9,431 nucleotides of DNA from an uncultured Opitutia bacterium (GTDB lineage Bacteria; Verrucomicrobiota; Verrucomicrobiia; Opitutales; UBA953). Every line of letters begins with the position of its first letter. The first letter of the stretch is position 1. Under the pieces are notes generated by a model that worked only from the letters and a program-made list of their open reading frames with translations, searched no databases and had not been told where the DNA came from. Positions 6,057 through 9,431 of this stretch are shown here, in pieces. The translations under genes were made by a program, and so were the position numbers. Location of the stretch: NCBI GenBank assembly GCA_903882335.1, contig CAIRWP010000282.1, positions 1 to 9,431 of the forward strand, written 5' to 3'.

Positions 6057-6135
6057 GCGGTTAGCGGGTGGCGGTTGGGAAGCGCGGAGTGCAGGGTAAG
6101 GAGTACGGAGTACAGATTACAGAGTGCTGAGTCGA
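6057..6135 (+). repeat. GCGGTTG-type then GAGTACA-type heptamer arrays (array 2)
   Basis: Units GCGGTTA, GCGGGTG, GCGGTTG cover 6057-6077. After a 9-bp gap, seven in-register units cover 6087-6135: GAGTGCA, GGGTAAG, GAGTACG, GAGTACA, GATTACA, GAGTGCT, GAGTCGA. Both heptamer families thus lie side by side, directly upstream of composite repeat copy 2, as array 1 lies upstream of copy 1. Confidence 0.8.
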
Positions 6136-6386
6136 TGGAAGCACGGGGATGGGTGGGTTAGTCTGCGCCCTGGCTGCTACGCCCGTTCCGTGGTGAGTTT
6201 GCCTCTTCTCTGGCCAACTGGCCAACAGATCAACCAACCAACTCTCTTCATCCTTCCCCTGTCCCTGACCCTCCTGTCTCGTTGCCTCTCGGTAGGGACG
6301 AGCGTCCCTGCTCGTCCGCGGCCGAAACACGGGGTCTGGCTTCGCCTCGCGGAGCGATGGCGTGCCTGACCTCGTGTTGAAGGCCG
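6136..6386 (+). repeat. Composite interspersed repeat, copy 2
   Basis: Counterpart of 752-967, with the same block order (GTTCCGTGG, CTCTTCTCTGGCCAAC, TTCATCCTTCCCCTG, TTGCCTCT, then the 47-bp identical block 6291-6337). It continues directly into a 50-bp module (6337-6386) that is identical to 7927-7976. The 6004-6413 spacer, which lies upstream of the ThuA-like gene and downstream of the phosphatase gene, holds only these repeats. I see no gene in it. Confidence 0.82.
6292..6317 (+). repeat. REP-like element: GTAG plus hairpin, copy A2
   Basis: Identical to copy A1: GTAG at 6292-6295, stem GGACGAGC (6296-6303), loop GTCCCT, stem GCTCGTCC (6310-6317). It lies about 100 bp past the 3' end of the minus-strand phosphatase gene. 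Confidence 0.7.
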
Positions 6387-6413
6387 ATGTTTCGTACCCC
6401 CAACACCCAACAC

Positions 6414-7052
6414 CTAAACTACCCCGACCAACTCCGCGAGGGAGTGAACGAATTTATCGGCGCCGGCGACGACCTTCGGGCGTTGCACGTAGCGTCCGAA
6501 GCCGATGACCAGGTCGGCGTCGCCCTTGACCTCAAGGTCGCTGGCGCCGTCGCCGACCATGACGACGTGCCCGGCCTGGTATTCGGCGCGAAGCCGGCGG
6601 GCGACGACGTTCTTGCCCTTCGTCTGGCAGGTCGGGCAGGAATCGTCGAACCCGGCGTAGGAACCGTCGGTGTGGAATTTGAGGACCACGGCTTCGACGC
6701 GATCGATGCCGAGGAGGTCGGCGAGGGGGCGGATGGCCTGGGTGAAGCCGCCGCTGACGATGGCGATCTGCCAGCCGGCGGCGCGGAGTTGGGCGAGGCT
6801 GGCCAGGGCCGTCGGCTCGACCGTCGCGATGTACTGGGCGCCGATCGCGGCCAGCTCGGCGGCGGTCGGCTTGATGATATCGAGGCGCTTGGCGAAGATC
6901 GCCTCCATCGGCGTGCCGCCGTTCATCGCGGCGTTCGTCATGTCCTCGACCGCCTTGAAGGTCGCGGGCCCGCGCAGACGGCCCAGCTCGTCGATCCCTT
7001 CGATGGACGAGAGGGTCGAATCACAGTCGAGGAGCAGGAGTTTCGTGGCCAC
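6414..7052 (-). CDS. HAD-superfamily phosphatase, phosphoserine phosphatase-like
   Basis: Probable phosphoserine phosphatase (last step of serine synthesis) or a close HAD-family phosphatase, cytoplasmic. The 212 residues carry all HAD motifs. Motif I is LDCDST with nucleophile Asp9 and general acid Asp11. Motif II is VSGGF with Ser100. A Lys (145 or 147, in TKGKN) fits motif III, and motif IV is GDGASDLE with Asp168 and Asp172. The alpha-helical cap (residues 15-75) and the SGGFTQAIRPL segment resemble SerB. A CPTC pair (139-142) in the substrate-side loop is a variation I cannot interpret. The start is GTG at 7050-7052, without a Shine-Dalgarno. It is divergent from the membrane-protein gene across a G/C-run spacer. 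The HAD call is firm; substrate phosphoserine is likely but unproven, so no symbol is given. Confidence 0.9.
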   Translation of the reverse strand: MATKLLLLDCDSTLSSIEGIDELGRLRGPATFKAVEDMTNAAMNGGTPMEAIFAKRLDIIKPTAAELAAIGAQYIATVEPTALASLAQLRAAGWQIAIVSGGFTQAIRPLADLLGIDRVEAVVLKFHTDGSYAGFDDSCPTCQTKGKNVVARRLRAEYQAGHVVMVGDGASDLEVKGDADLVIGFGRYVQRPKVVAGADKFVHSLAELVGVV

Positions 7053-7067
7053 GCCGGACTAGAAAGG

Positions 7068-7233
7068 GAAAGGGCGGGGGAGGGCAAGGGTAAGGGGAGG
7101 CGGGGAGGGCCAGGGCTGGGGCTAGGGCTGGGGCCGGTAAGATAACACGTGGCCCAAGTCCGATGATTGCTCCGCCTGCTTTCTGCACCGAGTTTTCTCC
7201 TAGCCCTGACCCTAGCCCTAGCCCCGGCCCTAT
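7068..7233. repeat. Mirrored period-6 G-run and C-run arrays between divergent genes
   Basis: The plus strand carries many GGG tracts from 7068. Five 6-bp units (GAGGGC, CAGGGC, TGGGGC, TAGGGC, TGGGGC) cover 7105-7134. On the other side, five units (CCCTGA, CCCTAG, CCCTAG, CCCCGG, CCCTAT) cover 7204-7233. The core GGGGCTAGGGCT (7118-7129) is a perfect inverted match to 7214-7225. The spacer holds the 5' ends of both neighbouring genes, so each leader RNA is C/pyrimidine-rich with the G-runs on the template strand. I could not identify sound promoter boxes in the 7140-7197 centre. Confidence 0.7.
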
Positions 7234-7281
7234 GCTTAGTGCCTTGCCCTTATTCCTCTCTTCTTATTCCTTCTCCCTACC

Positions 7282-7665
7282 ATGGCCTGCACCCCTCCGA
7301 CCTCCGCTTCCGAAGTTTTCTGCCGCGCCGCCAAGTGCAACCGCCTGATGGGCCGGGTGCTCTTTGTTTTCGCGATCTCCCTGACAATCATCTTGGTGAA
7401 AAGCGGCAAGGAGTTCATCTATAACTCCGCGCCGAATGCCATCGTCGGGCACCTGACGTCCGTCGTCGCCCAGCTGACTCTGCTTCTCTCGGTCCTTTTC
7501 CTCGCCCGCCGTCGCGCCTCCGCCGCGCATCATGCCATGGTGAAGGCGAACAACCTCAAGGCCCTCGAACTCATGGCCGCCTCCGCGACCGACGAAGCCA
7601 CGAAGAAGGACCTCCACGCCCGCGCCGCCGACCTCGTCGCCGGCAAGCCGGGATGCTGTAAGTAA
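7282..7665 (+). CDS. Small two-helix membrane protein, unknown function
   Basis: A 127-residue protein that I do not recognise. Two hydrophobic segments (about 24-40, VLFVFAISLTIILV, and 58-75, with LTLLLSVLFL) are joined by a short polar loop. The second is followed by ARRR, so the inside-positive rule places the C-terminal half in the cytoplasm. That tail (80-120) is Ala-rich and probably helical, and it ends in GCCK with adjacent Cys125 and Cys126. Further cysteines are at 3, 14 and 19, so metal or thiol chemistry is possible but not shown. The start is ATG at 7282 with a pyrimidine-rich leader (TTCCTTCTCCCTACC) and no Shine-Dalgarno. It is divergent from the HAD phosphatase and convergent with the hydrolase gene across a repeat-filled spacer. 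Confidence 0.78.
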   Translation: MACTPPTSASEVFCRAAKCNRLMGRVLFVFAISLTIILVKSGKEFIYNSAPNAIVGHLTSVVAQLTLLLSVLFLARRRASAAHHAMVKANNLKALELMAASATDEATKKDLHARAADLVAGKPGCCK

Positions 7666-7683
7666 GGGCGGTCGGCAGAGTTC

Positions 7684-7779
7684 GGAGTACAGAGTGCGCA
7701 GTGCGGATTACTGTGTGCGGAGGTGCCGTGGGGCTAACGCTTCACGATTCTGTAATCAGTAATCTGTACTCTGTACTCC
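7684..7779. repeat. Inverted pair of GAGTACA heptamer arrays (arrays 3 and 4)
   Basis: Plus-orientation units GAGTACA, GAGTGCG, CAGTGCG, GATTACT, GTGTGCG occupy 7685-7719. Minus-orientation units (read on the minus strand as GAGTACA, GAGTACA, GATTACT, GATTACA, GAATCGT) occupy 7778 down to 7744. GGAGTACAGAGT (7684-7695) is an exact inverted match to 7768-7779. The pair could fold back just after the membrane-protein gene. Confidence 0.8.
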
Positions 7780-7797
7780 CGGTCTCGTTGCCTCTCG

Positions 7798-7823
7798 GTA
7801 GGGACCAGCGTCCCTGCTGGTCC
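7798..7823 (+). repeat. REP-like element: GTAG plus hairpin, copy A3, with compensatory change
   Basis: GTAG (7798-7801), stem GGACCAGC (7802-7809), loop GTCCCT (7810-7815), stem GCTGGTCC (7816-7823). Compared with copies A1 and A2, one base in each arm is changed (G to C at 7806, C to G at 7819), so pairing is kept. The upstream words TTGCCTCTC and GG before GTAG are shared with copy A2. The sequence downstream diverges at once. Confidence 0.72.
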
Positions 7824-7926
7824 GGTTAAGCCCTTATCGATTCGTCACTCTGACCTCGACCCGGTACTCAGAGTTATTTCTCCCCTTGCCCACGTGCCCC
7901 CTGGCCAGCCGGCCAGCTGTTACCAA

Positions 7927-8026
7927 TGGCTTCGCCTCGCGGAGCGATGGCGTGCCTGACCTCGTGTTGAAGGCCGTAACCGGCAACCCCATGCCGGCGG
8001 CCGACCGGGGACGGTCAGCCCTACCT
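7927..8026 (+). repeat. Repeat modules B (50 bp) and C (30 bp), third composite copy
   Basis: Bases 7927-7976 are identical to 6337-6386, and 7988-8017 are identical to 1001-1030. So this copy joins module B, seen next to hairpin A2, to module C, seen downstream of hairpin A1. The right arm of the module C hairpin is degraded here (TACCTGAAGC instead of a GGTCGG arm). The whole 7666-8207 spacer is repeats; I see no gene in it. Confidence 0.8.
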
Positions 8027-8040
8027 GAAGCGCAGGAATA

Positions 8041-8196
8041 GCGGTTTGGGGTTAGCGGTTGGCGGTTGGGGGAGAATTGAGGGACAGGGAAAGGGTCAGA
8101 GTCAGGAGAAGGGTAGCGAGTGCTGAATCGAGTACAGAGTAGAGGTTCCTTTCCCTGCCCCTGCCTTCCCCAACCGCTAACCGCCAACCGCTAAAA
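8041..8196. repeat. Nested fold-back element of heptamer and G-run arrays
   Basis: The outer arms are GCGGTTG-type heptamers: 8041-8068 on plus (GCGGTTT, GGGGTTA, GCGGTTG, GCGGTTG) and 8171-8191 inverted. TTAGCGGTTGGCGGTT (8052-8067) is an exact inverted match to 8179-8194. Inside lies a second inverted pair, CAGGGAAAGG (8085-8094) with 8148-8157, and in the loop are GAGTACA-type units (8118-8143). It starts 11 bp beyond the stop codon of the minus-strand hydrolase gene, so it might function as its transcript end. Confidence 0.75.
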
Positions 8197-8207
8197 CCTA
8201 TCCGCAA

Positions 8208-9431
8208 TCATTTATCCTTCTTCTCCTGTTCGAGGGAAGCCTTGATCGCGTCGTTGAAGGCCTTGGTGCGTTCGGCTTCCGTGGGTTCGGGCGCCGCGGG
8301 CGCATCGCCCTGGTATTGCCCGCCGACCCAGCGGAGCTGGCGGACGCGGATCATCGCAGCGTTCTTCCAATCACCGGAAGGTAGCGAGGTCTTCACGCCG
8401 TCCTTCATGACCGAGGCGTGTCCGCTGAGGCTGAGGTCGGTGAGCGTCGACCAATCCTTGAGCGGTTGCGCGCCCTTGGGGTCGACCGGCTGGAAATCCT
8501 CGACCCCGAGGTTCACCGCGACCCAGCCCCCGTTGGCCTTGAGCGGGACCGTCGCGACGTATTCGCCGGTGCCCGCCCCGAAGGCACCCCACGCGTTGCG
8601 GGTCACGCTCACGTAGAGGACGGTGTCGTTCGCCGGGTTGATCTCGAAGGCCAGCCGGGCGCCCTGCGGGCCGCGCCAGAGCGGGTCTTTCACTTTGCGC
8701 GTGGTCGCGACCCAGTGGTCGGGGTTTCCCCAGTTCAGGCGGAACCAATCTTGCCAGCCCTGCACGCCGTTATCGATGGACCGGTCACGTTGCGCGGTCG
8801 GACGCACACCCGCCGCGGCCAACTCCGCGCCATTCAGCGCCAGCACCGCCGTGCTCAGCGCGTAGGTCTCGCTGCGGCCGACCCCGGGGTTCGTCGGGAT
8901 CTTCCGGTAAGCCTCGGGCGTCTCATAAATCACATCGGCGTAGGCGAAGAGCGGGTCCTTCGCGGCGAGGGTCGGCACCGTGGCCTGCCATTCCTTGCCA
9001 TGTCGGACGACGGGGACCGTTCGCCAGAAGGCCGTCAGCGCATGCGCGTCCGCGGTGGCGTAGACCCGCACCGCCTTGACCGGACGCGCGGAGTCGGGCG
9101 ACACGGTCAGCACCGCCTGACCGCCGGCCGCCTGACTTTCCAGCCGCAGCCGGGGTGTGGCGGGCAGCTGGTAGGCCCCTTTCAGGTGCTGCTCGAACCA
9201 GAGCGTCGCCGTCAGGCTGTGGTCATCGGAATGCCGGTGGTTGAAATGCGGCGAGATGCTGAACCCGAGCTGGCCGGCGCGGATCGCGCGCCACGTGTAG
9301 GCGAAGTCGTAGAGGTGCGCGTGGAAATCGTTTGTTGGCGAGAACCACAACGTCGGCGCCTTTATTCGGGCGAGGTAAGGGTTTTCGGAGCGCGTCGCCA
9401 GGTCGCGCGCGGACCGCTTGTTCGGTTTTCC
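8208..9431 (-). CDS. Alpha/beta-hydrolase (esterase/peptidase-like), C-terminal part, 5' end outside window
   Basis: The frame is open to the last base of the window, so the 407 residues visible are the C-terminal part; an internal TTG at 9348-9350 should not be taken as the start. The N-terminal portion IKAPTLWFSPTNDFHAHLYDF and ISPHFNHRHSDD, followed by LWFEQHLKG, is the end of an alpha/beta-hydrolase domain, with the likely catalytic Asp in TNDF and His in FNHRH. The nucleophile Ser would lie upstream. A second domain follows (about VRVYATADAHALTAFWRTVPV to LFAYADVIYETPEAY), resembling the add-on of PhoPQ-activated-protein-like or acetyl-xylan-esterase-like hydrolases. A third region (GWQDWFRLNWGNPDHW to IRVRQLRWVGG) is probably a beta-sandwich. 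The charged tail ends EQEKKDK. Substrate is unknown; secretion is likely for this family but the signal region is not visible. Confidence 0.82.
   Translation of the reverse strand, partial: GKPNKRSARDLATRSENPYLARIKAPTLWFSPTNDFHAHLYDFAYTWRAIRAGQLGFSISPHFNHRHSDDHSLTATLWFEQHLKGAYQLPATPRLRLESQAAGGQAVLTVSPDSARPVKAVRVYATADAHALTAFWRTVPVVRHGKEWQATVPTLAAKDPLFAYADVIYETPEAYRKIPTNPGVGRSETYALSTAVLALNGAELAAAGVRPTAQRDRSIDNGVQGWQDWFRLNWGNPDHWVATTRKVKDPLWRGPQGARLAFEINPANDTVLYVSVTRNAWGAFGAGTGEYVATVPLKANGGWVAVNLGVEDFQPVDPKGAQPLKDWSTLTDLSLSGHASVMKDGVKTSLPSGDWKNAAMIRVRQLRWVGGQYQGDAPAAPEPTEAERTKAFNDAIKASLEQEKKDK

Noticed and set aside
9348..9350. TTG as the real start of the hydrolase gene
   Set aside because: The frame is open without stops to the end of the window, and the upstream residues (for example ARIKAPT) continue the hydrolase domain.

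Overview
The window looks like a chromosomal piece from a GC-rich, Gram-negative-type bacterium. The best guess is Verrucomicrobiota, possibly Opitutae. This is an inference from three things: a secreted ThuA-domain protein, a DDQVH-type dihydroorotase of the kind also seen in Bacteroidetes, and repeat-laden spacers. It is not a proven assignment. I see no transposase, phage gene, CRISPR array or rRNA.

Layout. A tRNA-Val(CAC) on the minus strand (6-82) is followed by a plus-strand A-type iron-sulfur carrier (IscA/ErpA type, 194-574). The 574-1068 spacer is packed with repeats. Then come three minus-strand genes, read in the order unknown small protein (4290-3796), dihydroorotase pyrC (3741-2395), queuine tRNA-ribosyltransferase tgt (2210-1068). 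The first two are 54 bp apart and may be co-transcribed; tgt follows a 184-bp spacer with an inverted repeat. A divergent plus-strand SRPBCC protein (about 4407-4928) ends against a 216-bp dodecamer array. Next are a minus-strand secreted ThuA-like protein (6003-5212), a minus-strand SerB-like phosphatase (7052-6414), a plus-strand two-helix membrane protein (7282-7665) and the 3' part of a minus-strand alpha/beta-hydrolase (8208 to beyond the window end). The coding content is mostly housekeeping: Fe-S assembly, pyrimidine synthesis, tRNA queuosine and probably serine metabolism, with two exported or enzyme-like accessory proteins.

The striking part is the non-coding DNA. All three convergent gene junctions, and several other spacers, hold short tandem arrays with strict unit lengths: 7 bp (GAGTACA-like, GCGGTTG-like, GGTGTTA-like), 6 bp (GGGNNN, G-quadruplex-like) and 12 bp (CMTCGAYYCTSC, 18 units). 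Several are arranged as inverted pairs that could fold back. Interspersed with them is a three-copy REP-like hairpin: a GTAG tetranucleotide directly followed by an 8-bp stem. One copy differs from the others by a compensatory G-C to C-G base-pair change. That architecture is what REP-associated tyrosine transposases (RAYTs) mobilise. It is the best candidate here for an undescribed system, together with the fixed-period arrays it travels with.

On the protein side, the oddest observation is that Tgt keeps its catalytic aspartates but lacks two of the four conserved zinc ligands. No gene in the window has a convincing Shine-Dalgarno sequence at normal spacing.
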